Assembly (NCBI GenBank): GCA_903632075.3
Contig: CAHIKZ030000027.1
Coordinates: 2,567,091-2,631,090, forward strand
From: Acanthosepion pharaonis
Taxonomy: Eukaryota > Mollusca > Cephalopoda > Sepiida > Sepiidae
Length of the DNA: 64,000 bases
Direction of reading: 5' to 3'
Position numbers and translations under genes: made by a program. Shown here in pieces: positions 44,773 to 56,536 of this stretch (its first letter is position 1; each line of letters starts with the position of its first letter). The notes under the pieces are model-generated. The model had not been told where the DNA came from. It searched no databases and saw only the letters and a list, made by a program, of their open reading frames with translations.

Positions 44773-45060
44773 CATTTTATGTAGACAAGGTCGAATTTAC
44801 TCCCTATAAACTAAATTTGGCTTTTAACTCGATATTCATAACAGCTCTGAGGTGTCGAATGTAAACAAATTGACGTCATATGTTAAGAAATGGACGAGGT
44901 CCCGATAATTTATTTTAATTAAAGACATTTTATTTATGTTTAACGTTGTTATTTTTTATAGATACTAGTATTTAAGCAAATGCCCTGTTTATGATAAAAC
45001 AGTATTAAATTTTATTTATTGGCAGTGAATGTCCGAGAAATTTTCATAAAAAATATTAAG

Positions 45061-45138
45061 GTTCATAGACAGGATTCGAAAAACCATCCTATAATGAACC
45101 GCCATATAAACCATCTTTGACCATCGATCAAGATGAAC
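45061..45138 (-). ncRNA. tRNA-like unit b (array 2), degenerate
   Basis: B-box core damaged (TTCGAAAAACC); A box no longer recognisable. Confidence 0.4.
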
Positions 45139-45411
45139 CTTTATGGTAGACAAGGTCGAATTTAAGTTATAAACTGACCAATTTGGCACCATGAATGGCA
45201 TACATTCATAAAAGTCTGGCGATCTAATGTAAACAAATGACGCCATATGTTAAGAAATGGACGAGGTTTGTACAATTTATTTATTAAAAATTTTTATTTA
45301 GTTTAGTTGTTATTTTATAGATACAAGTATTTAAGAAATGCTATGATACATAAACAGTAGCAAATAACATTTACCGGCCTGAATGTCCGAGAAATTTCAT
45401 AGAAAATATTC

Positions 45412-45499
45412 GTTCATAGACAGGGATTCGAACCTGCATCCTCAATACGGAACTGCCATATACGCTGGCGTTGATTGACCATGTCGGCCACCTAGCGAA
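45412..45499 (-). ncRNA. tRNA-like unit c (array 2)
   Basis: The anticodon stem reads GCCA/TGGC where array 1 has GTCA/TGAC, a paired (compensatory) change at one position. Several other indels are present. Confidence 0.5.
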
Positions 45500-45773
45500 C
45501 CTTATGGTAGACAAGGTCGAATTTACTGTGATAAATTACAATCCGTTTCCATGAATCAGGTACATTCATAACTGCTCTGGCGTATCGAAATGCAAAACAA
45601 ATGTTGGTATGTTGAGAAATGGAGTAGGTCCGACCTTGTTATACCATAAATAGCATTTTTTATTTATGTTTAACGTTGGATTTTATAGATACAAGTATTG
45701 CAGGGACATGGCCTGTTTATGATCGGGATTTTAAATAACATTATCGGCATGAAGTCCGAGAAATGTGAAGAAA

Positions 45774-45868
45774 ATATTATCATAGACAGGATTTGGTTAA
45801 ATCCTATACGGAACAGTCATAACGTTAAACGTAATTGAAAAATGGCTTTAACCTTTAACCTTATGGAG
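45774..45868 (-). ncRNA. tRNA-like unit d (array 2), degenerate
   Basis: Only 'ATAGACAGGATT' and 'CCTATACGGAAC' persist; most of the fold is lost. Confidence 0.35.
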
Positions 45869-46136
45869 ATAAGGTCGAATTTACTGTTATAAAATACAAT
45901 CTTCCATGAATCTCGTACATTCATAACTCTTTTGGCGTATCGAATGTAAACAAATGACGTCATATGTTAAGAAATGGACGAGGTCCGACAATTTATTTAT
46001 TAAAGACATTTTTATTTATGTTTAACGTTGTTATTTTTATAGATACAAGTATTTAAGCAAATGCTCTGTTTATGATAAACAGTATTAAATAACATTTACC
46101 GGCCTGAATGTCGAGAAATTTTCATAGAAAATATTC

Positions 46137-46220
46137 GTTCATAGACAGGATTCGAACCTGCATCCTATACGGAACTGTATCATATACGCTGGCGTGCCTT
46201 GACCACTCGGCCACCATGAA
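46137..46220 (-). ncRNA. tRNA-like unit e (array 2)
   Basis: A and B boxes intact; two extra bases at the anticodon-stem/variable-arm junction; long, CRE-bearing spacer upstream. Confidence 0.6.
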
Positions 46221-46501
46221 CCTTATGGTAGACAAGGTCGAATTTACTGTTATAAACTACAATCTTCCATGAATCTCGTACATTCATAACTGCTCTGGCG
46301 TATCGAATGTAAACAAATGACGTCATATGTTAAGAAATGGACGAGGTCCGACAATTTATTTATTAAAGACATTTTTATTTATGTTTAACGTTGTTATTTT
46401 TATAGATACAAGTATTTAAGCAAATGCTCTGTTTATGATAAAACAGTATTAAATAACATTTACCGGCCTGAATGTCCGAGAAATTTTCATAGAAAATATT
46501 C

Positions 46502-46582
46502 GTTCATAGACAGGATTCGAACCTGCATCCTATACGGAACTATCATATACGCTGGCGTGCCTTGACCACTGGCCACCATGAA
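46502..46582 (-). ncRNA. tRNA-like unit f (array 2)
   Basis: B box intact, one base lost in the A box; anticodon stem weakened by mismatches; long spacer with the CRE core. Confidence 0.6.
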
Positions 46583-46880
46583 CCTTTATGGTAGACAAGG
46601 TCGAATTTACTGTTATAAACTACAATCTTCCATGAATCTCGTACATTCATAACTGCTCTGGCGTATCGAATGTAAAAAAATGACGTCATATGTTAAGAAA
46701 TGGACGAGGTCCGACAATTTATTTTATTAAAGACATTTTATTTATGTTTAACGTTGTTATTTTTATAGATACAAATATTTAAGCAAATTCAGGCCTGTAA
46801 ATGATTTAATACTGTTTATATTAAACAGGCATTTACTTAAATGAATGTCTGTAAAGGAAATTTTCATAGAAAAATATCTT

Positions 46881-46971
46881 GTTCATAGACAGGATTCGGA
46901 ACCTGCATCCTAAAATTAATGGAACAGTCCATATCACGCTGAATGTGATTTGACAAAGTCGGCCACCAAAG
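46881..46971 (-). ncRNA. tRNA-like unit g (array 2), broken
   Basis: Starts as a normal unit, then fills with substitutions and insertions. The unit before it also contains an inverted scrap (46787-46850). Confidence 0.35.
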
Positions 46972-47014
46972 TGGGTTGGTAGACAATGTCGTGGAAAAAT
47001 TGCCTGTTATAACC

Positions 47015-47165
47015 TCAGGCGCCGGGTAATAAACTCAGATCCCTCGAGGTGAGGAACCACCCTCTAGGCCCCCACTGTTGTGTTTTGAGCGATTATTATC
47101 GACAAAGAAGTATTGACCTCTGCCGGTCAGAATACGATAATCGTATACGGAGTTACTCTACCCTT
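47015..47165 (-). other. possible LTR edge and primer-binding-like sequence
   Basis: On the - strand, AAACACAACA is followed by GTGGGGGCCTAGAGGGTGG. A CA dinucleotide followed within 1-2 bases by TGGGGGC resembles an LTR 3' end plus a tRNA-primer site. No second LTR or coding region was found, so this is tentative. Confidence 0.2.
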
Positions 47166-47700
47166 ACTGCTTGGGCATTTATATAGTCTAGCTTTACTTT
47201 ATGCTCATAATTGAGAAGCGAAATAAAAGAAAAACAAATAAAAATACGCCGTTATTCACTTGTGATTTAAATAAAAAGAAAAAGTCTTTGGTAGAAGGAT
47301 ATTAAATAGGAAATTAAAAAAACGTTCAGTCGAAAAGAAAAAAAATAATGCAAAAAATTATTAAAAGACTCTAATCAATTACTCAGTACAGCAATAATTG
47401 ACCCAGACATTAAAACGTATTTGATTGATTAATAAAGCGATTATTATTTATAATTTAAAAAGGCTTATGAGCCGTGTTTTATTTTTATTTTTGTTATTTT
47501 TTTTTTGTTTTTTGTTTTTTTAAAGGTAGCTTATTATTCTTTCTGTTTTTTGTTTATTTTTATGGTTTGTTTTGCCCCCTTCGGATACGTTTGAGGTAAT
47601 ACTTCACCTTACACTTTTACGACATTGAATAAGAAACAGCTGTTGGCTGCTTCCGACAATGAAGGAAGAAAAGTAATATGCGCGTTTCTAACAAAAACCG
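47166..47700. other. AT-rich spacer with poly(T) stretches
   Basis: No gene, RNA or transposon end recognised. Confidence 0.5.
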
Positions 47701-47724
47701 TCTGTTGTGCATCCATGTGCATAG

Positions 47725-47777
47725 ATAGATAGATGAATATATGAATAGTAATGAACAGACATAGTGCACAAGATGAG

Positions 47778-47844
<67 letters not shown>

Positions 47845-48050
47845 TAGATATATGAATGATGAATGAATGAATAGATAGATACATAGATGAATGATATGAA
47901 TAGATAGATAGATAAAAAACAGACATAGATAAAAAGACCAGTCCATAGACTGCGATATAGAATGAATAGATAGTGATAGGAGATAGAAAGAAAATAGCTA
48001 GATAGATGAATAGAGAGAGAGAATGAATGAGAGAGAGAGAAAAATTGAGA
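47725..48050. repeat. simple-repeat cluster: (TA)n, (GA)n, (GATA/GAAT)n
   Basis: (TA)n at 47783-47825, (GA)n at 47826-47844, then irregular ATAGATAGATGAATGA repeats to about 48050. The 178-codon frame across it on the - strand (47609-48145) is a repeat artefact. Confidence 0.9.
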
Positions 48051-48514
48051 TATATAGAATAAATCCATCTGGTTAAACTTACAACATAACGAAGATTTTT
48101 GTACAATACATAGCACAATTTTAATGGGTCCCTACGACAGAGCATCGAACTTCCCCCAATAATATTTTACATAAAAGCTTTCACCGTGGACACGATATGG
48201 ATCAAATTAGATATTAACTTATTATACAAATGTTGTTCAATATATCGTATAACGATTTTCTATTGTTTGTCGATGGACTAATGTTTTTATGTATTGATAA
48301 AACATGAAAAAAAATACTACCAAAATGCGCGTTTTATTTGCTTGTCATTCTAAACAGTCAACTGATTTCTAATCAGTCATCTGGAATCTTTTCAAATTAC
48401 ACTAATGAAATGAATCTGCATTTGTATTTATTTTAAAATTCATTGCCACAGTGGTGAGTTATTATGATTAAACTTACTCGGGCTGTTATCCTCATCTTCA
48501 TTGTCATATTCACA

Positions 48515-48784
48515 ACATGGCCGAAGTGGATAAAACGTTGGTTAGATCAGTGAGTCGTGAGTTCAATACCAGGCCACAGCAGTGTTGAAACAAACTTGGA
48601 AGGTTGAGTTAAAGCGAAATAGTGAGACATCCAGAAAGGGCATGGCACGTAGATCGAGAAAATTCTACCCCCGGTGAACAAAATAAAGGGTTCGCTTCGA
48701 AATTCGGATCACCTGAAGAAGGGCGGGGCGTACAACGGCCTAAACGTTGTGAATATGGCAATGAAGACAAAGATAACATTTCGA
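48515..48784 (+). mobile_element. tRNA-derived SINE (same family as 4.4 kb)
   Basis: A-box-like TGGCCGAAGTGG (48518-48529) and B-box-like GAGTTCAATACC (48559-48570) lead into a ~200-bp body that ends near 'CAAAGATAACATTTCG'. The body matches the - strand at 4360-4600. Confidence 0.65.
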
Positions 48785-49344
48785 AAACATATATATAATT
48801 ATTTTTGATAAAAAATTATAACATAAATATGTTATAAAATCCCTACAAAAATACTTCCATTTGTTTCAACACCCTCGGACGTTGAATATAAAATAAATGG
48901 TTTAAAAAGTTTATGTCATAAATTTTTTTTATATAGGAAAGTTTTTTCAACCTCATTCATTTAAAGTATGAATTTCTATATTTGGTATTTTCTTCTTGAA
49001 TAAAAGAACATATTTTGAAAGAAAACCTCCTGAATATCAACTGAGAATTCGGACACACAAATGGATATTTTCGATGTATTATTATGATTTCAAGAAAAGA
49101 TTTTTGTAAAACAGTTTGATTTATTCTTCTAATTCTATGATTATATGAACCAAAAAGATTGTTTCTGTAATTCAAAAAATATTTTAATAGAAATAAATGA
49201 AATTAATTGGGAAGAAAAAATTTAAGTTTATAAATAAAATTTAGGTAGGAAGAATTTAACAAATTCAAAATATTTCAGTTATTTTTTTAAAATTCAGCAA
49301 ATATAAATTAACCTTCCCAAAATGTTAACTATTATTATAATATA

Positions 49345-50068
49345 CAGCGTGTAATGGGTAAATTGACGCCATTTTATATTTAAATTTCACACCTGTGCGT
49401 TTTTGGTTTTGAATTTGTCGTCTGCACCAGAAGCTCCAATACGAACATTTCAGAGTGTTTAGGTGTCAATCTGAGGAAAGTGCTGAGGATTCGAAAGACT
49501 TGATGAGTCTAATGGTGATTACGAAGGTGTTTTGAGTGATCACTACTGATGGCGACGTTATGCTCTATTCACTTTCCCACAAGGCCTCAGACTCAACATG
49601 AATGCCTCACATCAAGTGCCTTTGAGGAGGTTGTGCTGTTTTGGGTCAAGAGGGTGGCAATAGAAGTCTTTTTTCCACACATTCAGAACATAGTTATGGC
49701 TGTCAGCCAATTTCTGGTGACCACATCAGCCCTATATATCTATATATGTCTAACTGCCCAGACTGCAACCCCTTCATGTGTGTGTGTGGGGGGCAGCTGA
49801 GCAAGAGAACGACAAAACTCCTTTTAACACCAAAGATGAACTGAAGCGACGGGTTATGGTAGCATTTACCAACTTAAACAAGGAGACTGTCCAGAAAAGA
49901 TCCTCTGAGGTTGTGGTTGAAGCCAATGGCGATTTTATTGAATAAATTTACTCTATAGTATTTCAAGATATTTTCGTGTATTTTTGGTAAATATATTGTC
50001 AAAAATGAGATGTCGATTTTATTTTTATTTTTTGCGTAATTTAGACGACAATTTATCCATCGAACCCT
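49345..50068 (+). mobile_element. Tc1/mariner-like relic B
   Basis: Same ends and same internal deletion as relic A (CAGCGTGTAATGGG at the left, CATCGAACCCT at the right). A local difference near 49735-49748 reads TATATATCTATATATG where A has ACATCTAGCCG. Confidence 0.75.
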
Positions 50069-50554
50069 ATATGACAACATTATCTGAATTTATTTTAAAA
50101 TATATTTAATTTTTACAGAATATATTTCTAAGTTAAAAAAAAATAATTGAAAATTATCTATTTCTTTCACTTCATGAAATGTTCTTATAAATATTTTTCC
50201 TTCGTCCCGTTGAATCTTTTAATAATTTTAAAATACCAACACTTTTTATTTCTTTTAATTGACATTAATTATCTCCTTAGGCAGTCAAATATAATAAAAA
50301 AATGAATTACCTCCCTTTGCAGCATGGCTTTTGTTCGAAATAACTAGCAATAAATGGTTAAAGAGAACACAGAATCTTTTTTTTTATTTTTTTTAACAAT
50401 TTTTCTTTTTAAGCAACAAAACACGTAAGGTTTTTTTTAAACTGCATACAAGCTATAGCATTTCTATTAATCTTCATCTACCCTGCAGATATTAAGTTAA
50501 TTGTAAAGGCGGCTTACCGTTAACAAGAAAATAGTGCCAGTTTATTCAAGGACA

Positions 50555-52745
50555 TGTCTTGACATGTCTGTACGAAATTTTTCTGTTTCTTAATATTTTG
50601 CTTAGTTTTTGGAAGGCATCATTCGTTATCCTAATGCCCCTTCAGATTTTAGTGTCGCAATTTACTCCCTCTGTTAAAAGTCTTAGTAGATACTTAAATT
50701 ATTGTACTTGTTTGATTTTGGTATTCCAATTTGTAATTTGCATGTTGGGCTGTTCCTTTTGCTAACAACCACGCATTCTGTTTTCTTGCAGTTGAGGGTT
50801 TGTCTTTCCTTCACTACCTCATAGGTGTTCTTGTAGTTTCTTTCCATATCTGCTATCAAACTGTGCCATCTGCATATCTTATTTGGTTAAGATTGAATCT
50901 TATTAGCATTTCTAATTCTCTCAGACTCGCTTCATTATATAGGTACGTTGAGGACAGACATCCCTGCCTTACCCACATTTTTAATTTTTATATATTTAAT
51001 GAATTCACTTTATATCCATATTCAGGTGGTTTGCTGCCAGAATAGAATGTGAATTATTCTAATATCCTTCCTAAATTCTTCAAGGTTGCTAGCATTTCCA
51101 ACAGTTCTTTGTGAGATTCTCTATCAAACGCTTTTTTACATAACCTATAAAACACAGGTACTCATCCTTCTGCATTTGCATTGCTCTTTCTGATATCATT
51201 CTTAGCATAAATATCGCATTTCTTTTTCCAGTCTTTTAACGAACCCGCATTTTCTTTTTCCTATTTCCGGTCTAATGCTGCCGCGCCCTTTATTCATCAG
51301 AATTCAGATAAGTTTTGCGTATGACCATTAGGCTAATTGTCCGATTGAGTTCATATTCGTTTGCACATGAGTTTTAGGTAATGCTATGAAAATGAATCTA
51401 CTTATGTCTTCAGATATCACCGCCGTTGAATATTTTATTTATGTCTGTAATTTTGTCAATGCCAAAATCATCTAAGTTTGCTGGATGTCTCTGTTACGAT
51501 TCCGCTTTTCCTAATGCTTTTGCTTTGTTCATTTTAACCTTTACTGATTTTTTCTAATTTTAATATTTCTGGCCCCTTTGATATTTTTTATGGTGATTTT
51601 CTGAGCGTAGCTTAGATGTCGCACAAGGCCGAAAGTATGGAGCCTTCGATATTTCTGTGTATTACCGGTTGTTCTCTTACGTCGTACAAGAGTTAACTGA
51701 TGTATTAGTTTTCTATCTGAGGTATTATCCTTTCTAATATCAGTATTCTGTCCTTGAATTTTATGAATCCTGTTGATGAATATGTCTTTTGTCCTGTTCT
51801 TTTTTTTTTTTATATGCATATCTGCTTGTGATGCTCATTCTTTGCATTTCTGAACGTTTTCAATTGAGCCATTCCTCTTTAGGACTGTCTGTATTCGTTT
51901 TAATTTCTTTTTGTGCAATGTCCTATATTCTGGCATTGTTTTCGTCTCCATTTCGAGGATTTCAACTGTGATCCATTTATTTTCTTTGTTTAATTTTCTT
52001 TTGGGATTTTTTTGATTTTCTGATGTTATTAAAGCCTTCCTTAATGTATTCTACTTCGCGTTTTGTTCTCATTTTGCCCATTGTATTACTGTTCATATAT
52101 CACTGTCCTTCACATTCGTGTCATTCAGAAGTATGTTGTCCCAATTTGGGTGCTGCTTTGGTTTACATACTACAAGAAGGTGGTCGCCCCCTCAATCGGC
52201 ACTTAGATATGTTTTGCAGTATAAAAGTGCATTCCTGATTCTCTTATTGATAATTATAGTTTTGTTTCGTTTTTAATTTTTTTTTTTTTTACAACCAATG
52301 GCTTCACTATGCCCATATATGAATTGGGTGTTCTTGGAAACCAGGTGTTGGCTACTACCTGATAATTCGCCGAGCACCATTGATCCATTCTTTCCTCATT
52401 CATTACGAGTTGCACGTCCAGATTTGACAACTATTTCATCATTTTCCTTTGCTAACTTTTGGCATTCAGGTTTCCTATGACGATTGTAATCATTTTTCAA
52501 TTTGCATTGAGCCTTGACGTTGTCAAAGCATACAGTAAAAATTTTTCTTCTGTACTTTGTGCTGTCGATGCATATACATCTGTGATGAATGTGTTGAAAG
52601 GCTTTCCTTTCAGTTTAACGATAAAAATACTTTCATCTAGTTGACATTATCCCAGAATACATTTCTTCATGTCATAATCAAATATCAATTCAACTCCTCT
52701 TTCATTAGTCAAATTCATGCAAATTTACGCTAATGACCAATCAAA
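50555..52745 (-). pseudogene. LINE endonuclease and reverse transcriptase (B)
   Basis: Counterpart of 32190-34400, with the same order and the same truncation near 50555. It is broken by different small indels; for example a frame of 92 codons opens at 51819-51541 that is not open in A, so indel noise decides which frames appear. The CFIGYVKAFD-type and GCLSS motifs remain. Confidence 0.8.
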
Positions 52746-53071
52746 AGACGTACAACATGGCAATAAGAATTTAGCTACAAAAGATGACTTTCGTAAGATT
52801 ACACCAACTCATCTCACTCTCACGTTGACTTATGCATGCCTCTTCCACTTACTCTTTTATTCCTATGCACTTTTAAGTTACAATGAAACATTGAACATTA
52901 TATCCAAATGACTTCTACATGACATTCTTAATACAAAAAGAAACTAATTCACTCTCTTTAAATATTATTAGGAAACTGAGGTTTTTCTTTAGCCAACTTT
53001 TCTTCAATCAGTGAAAAGTTATTTGTTGTAACTGAAACAAATGGATGATTTCTTTCTTTCCTTGCATATCC

Positions 53072-53655
53072 TTCTATGTGCCGCGTCCATTCGGGACATA
53101 GGTGATCACGGCTCTCCACAACATTCTTTTTTCGTGTGGCTCTTAGCGGTCTTTCCTCTTTGCTAAGGAGCCCACCCATTCACACAGGCTTGTTAGGTAA
53201 GTGGTTCGCTGCCTTCCTTATATCCCTTGGCCTCAATATACCCGGTCAGGAATAGGTTTTCCAAGCTCCTTTCCTCATTATTTCAGCTGTATTTTCCTGA
53301 TTCTGAGTATAAGACTTCTATCTGTTGTCATTGTCATTAAGACTTGATGCTTACTCGCCTCGTCCATGGTATTCTCAGTATCCTTCTGTAGAACCACATT
53401 TCTACTGTCTGTTCTAGTTTTCTCCCATCTGTGGGGAAATCGTCTAACATTCACATCCATATAGGAGGATGGATTCTAATGAATTTGTTTCGTTTATCAC
53501 ACATTGTTTAAGTTTTGGAATGCTTCTTTTCTTAGTCCATTGCCTGTTCGTATCTCGGTATCGCATTTTCCATCCTCTGTTAAAATGTTTCCCATTAGTG
53601 TTTATTTTATTTAGCAGTTCAGAAAGGAGCATATGTCACGTAAACAATTGAAAAT
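53072..53655 (-). pseudogene. LINE C-terminal domain piece (B)
   Basis: Counterpart of 34742-35330. In this copy the frame 53632-53444 continues into 'NSLESILLYGCEC', the reading expected for the family, where copy A is frameshifted. Confidence 0.8.
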
Positions 53656-54077
53656 GCAATAAAATTATTTATGCGACAAGCTAATGACTAATTCAGTAAC
53701 TGAAGCAGCACTATTTCTATTGACTTCAAAGAAAAATGTAAATCATCGTTTAATTCAATAGAACAACTATTTGTTACGTATCTCTTCAAGTGATCGCTTA
53801 ATACCATCTTAGGCAACTTCGTTTAAATCATCTCCATTAAACAGTCTACTTTGCATCATTATTGCCTTTTTGAAAATTCATTGACTAATTACATGAATGC
53901 ATACTATCATATGTTGGGATCATTTATTTACAATACAGGAGATTTCTGCCTTTTCTAGACATTATTACAAAGTGGATACTTGAGAATCGAAGTCGTTTCG
54001 CTGACTCTGTTTTCTATATTGTCAATCTTATAAAAATGCTTAAATGATGTTACCTTATCAGCTCATAGCTGGAAAAT

Positions 54078-54900
54078 ATTGTACGAGGTTGAGCTGAAAA
54101 GTTCCTGAGCGGATTAAGAAGAAGTGATGTTAGAGCTGTGAAACTGGCATGCAGCAATTTCAACTTTTCTTTATTCTGCATTTTTTCTTTCCAGATCAAT
54201 TGACAATTGACAATTCAAAGAAGGAAATAGTAGCGACTTCTCTTGAAAATGGACAAAATTTGGTATCGTGGTGTTATGAAATACTTGCATAAAAAAAGGG
54301 TTTAGGTCCCAAGGATATACGCGATGACATGATTGCTTCATTAGAGGAAGACTCTCCAGCTTTATCAGCAGTGCAAAAGAGGGCAGCTGAATTTAGGAAG
54401 GGAAGAGAGTGTCTTGAAGAAGATCGAAGGTCTGGAAACCCCACAACTGTCACCGCCGAGGAAAACATTGATCGTGTTCACCACAGTGTGATGGATAATA
54501 GGCGACTGACTATAAAATCAAATAGCCAATGCCGTGAGAATATTCAACACAATGAACTTGGCTTGACAAAAGTTTCTGTTCTGACATCTAATCAACAGCG
54601 CACTCGGCCGGTCACATCACGGGAAAATCTGACATTGTTTGAAACAAATCAAGCCAGTCTTCTTTAATGCTTTCTAACTCGGAATGTGTGCTAAGTTCAT
54701 CATTTTTTAACCAAAGACAAAAAAAAACAATCCCTGCAGTGGAAACATCTCTCCCCACCTGCTCAAAAGAAGGCCAAGTTCATTTCATCTACAGGGATGG
54801 CCCCAAATGTTTGTGAGGTAAAGGGACTTTGCTTTTGTTGACTATCTTCAAAAGGGACCCACCATCAATGCAGAGTACTATGCCAACCTATTGAGGTGGG
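54078..54900 (+). mobile_element. mariner element, 3'-truncated (B)
   Basis: Counterpart of 35758-36600. Here one 112-codon frame (54329-54667) keeps the helix-turn-helix region open: 'DDMIASLEEDSPALSAVQKR', 'RRSGNPTTVTAEENIDRVHH' and 'NELGLTKVSVL'. The break just before it (after 'YLHKKG', near 54295) is a run of A and may be a length error. Catalytic domain truncated as in A. Confidence 0.8.
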
Positions 54901-55004
54901 GGGGGGTCACGTATTAAAACGAGAAAGAATAGCATGAATTTACTTTTAGCTGAAATATGATGATGAGCATAATGATATTAAAATGTTGTCATTTACATAT
55001 TTAA

Positions 55005-55425
55005 TGGGATAGCCAGTTTCACTCGTCAATAGGATACACTCATATGCATAAATCTGATGTGTTATGTGTGCTGTGTGTGTAATCAGCAAACTGTTTCCCA
55101 ATTCGAAAAAAAAAGGGAGACTCGGTGGATAGTGGCTCAGATTCAGGAATTGAAAAGCCGAGTTCGAATCCCAATCGAATCCATTACATTCACTCACGTG
55201 CTAATACCCTTAAAGGTATGAATCCTCTTTTTCTCCCCCCCTCCAGCTATCGGTAAATAGCAGGACAGACCGGTTTCTATAGCCTTGGCTGACAACTGAT
55301 CTACCGCAGAAAGAAATGGCAACCTACTGCGGGAAAAATCTACCTCGTCCATCATGTATCGAAAGATACATGATCGCCTAAGCGTGTATCACGCATGGCA
55401 CATAACTGACTGACTGAGTAAATAC
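55005..55425 (+). mobile_element. tRNA-derived SINE with tetraloop hairpin (B)
   Basis: Counterpart of 36680-37090; hairpin ATCATGTATC-GAAA-GATACATGAT exactly conserved at 55351-55374; B-box GAGTTCGAATCCC near 55160. Confidence 0.55.
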
Positions 55426-55521
55426 TGACAACATTTTCTCTGATACTGCAATAATGAAAGCGTAGTTGTTTGAAAGGAAAGGGTTTTTTTTTTTTTGTGC
55501 GGGAAACTTCAGAAAAAGTAA

Positions 55522-55526
<5 letters not shown>

Positions 55527-55580
<54 letters not shown>
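55527..55580. repeat. (TA)n(TG)n microsatellite (B)
   Basis: About 13 TA and 14 TG units, both longer than in copy A. Confidence 0.9.
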
Positions 55581-55583
<3 letters not shown>

Positions 55584-55809
55584 TACTATCATTAAATTTT
55601 TTAAGGAATGACGATACTCGTGTGATTGATTTCTTTTTATTGTTTATCAACCACTTGTGGGGTACTTAAAGCGCAATATACTTTTTTGCAAGCGGATATT
55701 GCAGTAACAATTTTTTAAAGATGCAAGTCCTACTATTTAACCCTTAACTAGGGGAGGAGATGCATTCATACTTTTTTCCAAGGGTATTTGCACGTAAGCG
55801 AATGAAACA

Positions 55810-55887
55810 AGCCCGATTGGAATTCGAACACAGCTCCCAGTTTTCTCATTCTGAGCCACTATCCATTATACCACCTGCACATTCCGC
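55810..55887 (-). repeat. tRNA-like SINE head (B)
   Basis: Counterpart of 37470-37545, with the same B-box-like TGTTCGAATTCC on the - strand and one base fewer in the A-box region. Confidence 0.4.
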
Positions 55888-56042
55888 TCAGACAAGAAAG
55901 CAGAAAAGAATCATTAGAAAATAATAATTTTAATCAGTTTAATTGCATTTCATGTTTATTTTCAATTTTAGAAAAAATGTCACAAATTATATTATAACTG
56001 GTTGTAATCTTTAGAATTTAGCTTTTTTCATTTTTTAAACAT

Positions 56043-56205
56043 GTCACCCAAGCAAGGCAACAAAGACACTAAGACGCAGGTTGTTACTGAATGTAAAAGA
56101 ATATAAGAAAATAAATAATATTATCAAAGAGCGAGAATAAAAAAAAAACAGGAATTAAGAAGATATATAACGATTGACATTGTATTTAAATTTTGAAATT
56201 CAAAC
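56043..56205. repeat. dispersed repeat (GGCAA..AAGACACTAAGA family) (B)
   Basis: Counterpart of 37690-37860. Confidence 0.6.
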
Positions 56206-56237
56206 GCAATATTTGTTTACATACATACACACACACA

Positions 56238-56239
<2 letters not shown>

Positions 56240-56298
<59 letters not shown>
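56240..56298. repeat. (TA)n microsatellite (B)
   Basis: TA run preceded by a (CA)n stretch that is longer than in copy A. Confidence 0.95.
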
Positions 56299-56301
<3 letters not shown>

Positions 56302-56476
56302 GTTTGTGTGCTTATCTGTGCATGTGTGTGCGCGCGTGGGTGTGGAGTGCTACATCATTTTGTTTCTCGCGATGATCTCCTATCGCTAATCCAGTGGAGA
56401 ATCGAAAAAGAAACCAAGATTTTATGAGTACAAAATTAAAGACACCATTTCTATTTTCTACATGAACAGCTTTCTT

Positions 56477-56536
<60 letters not shown>
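56477..56536. repeat. (GATA)n microsatellite (B)
   Basis: About 15 GATA units. Confidence 0.95.

Larger units (their letters stand above)
44565..46985 (-). repeat. tandem array 2: about 7 tRNA-like units, mostly decayed
   Basis: Same unit and orientation as array 1's - strand part, beginning after a (TA)n tract. Units a (44690), b (45061) and d (45774) are very degenerate, and g (46881) is broken. Units e and f (46.0-46.7 kb) are nearly as good as array 1. Units c, e and f share the variant GGCGTGCCTTGACC where array 1 has GACGTGCCTTAACC, so array 2 has its own sequence type. Confidence 0.85.

Noticed and set aside
47609..48145. 178-codon frame on the - strand rich in Ser, Leu, Ile and Tyr
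   Set aside because: It runs through GATA, GA and TA simple repeats; the hydrophobic repeat composition is an artefact of these.
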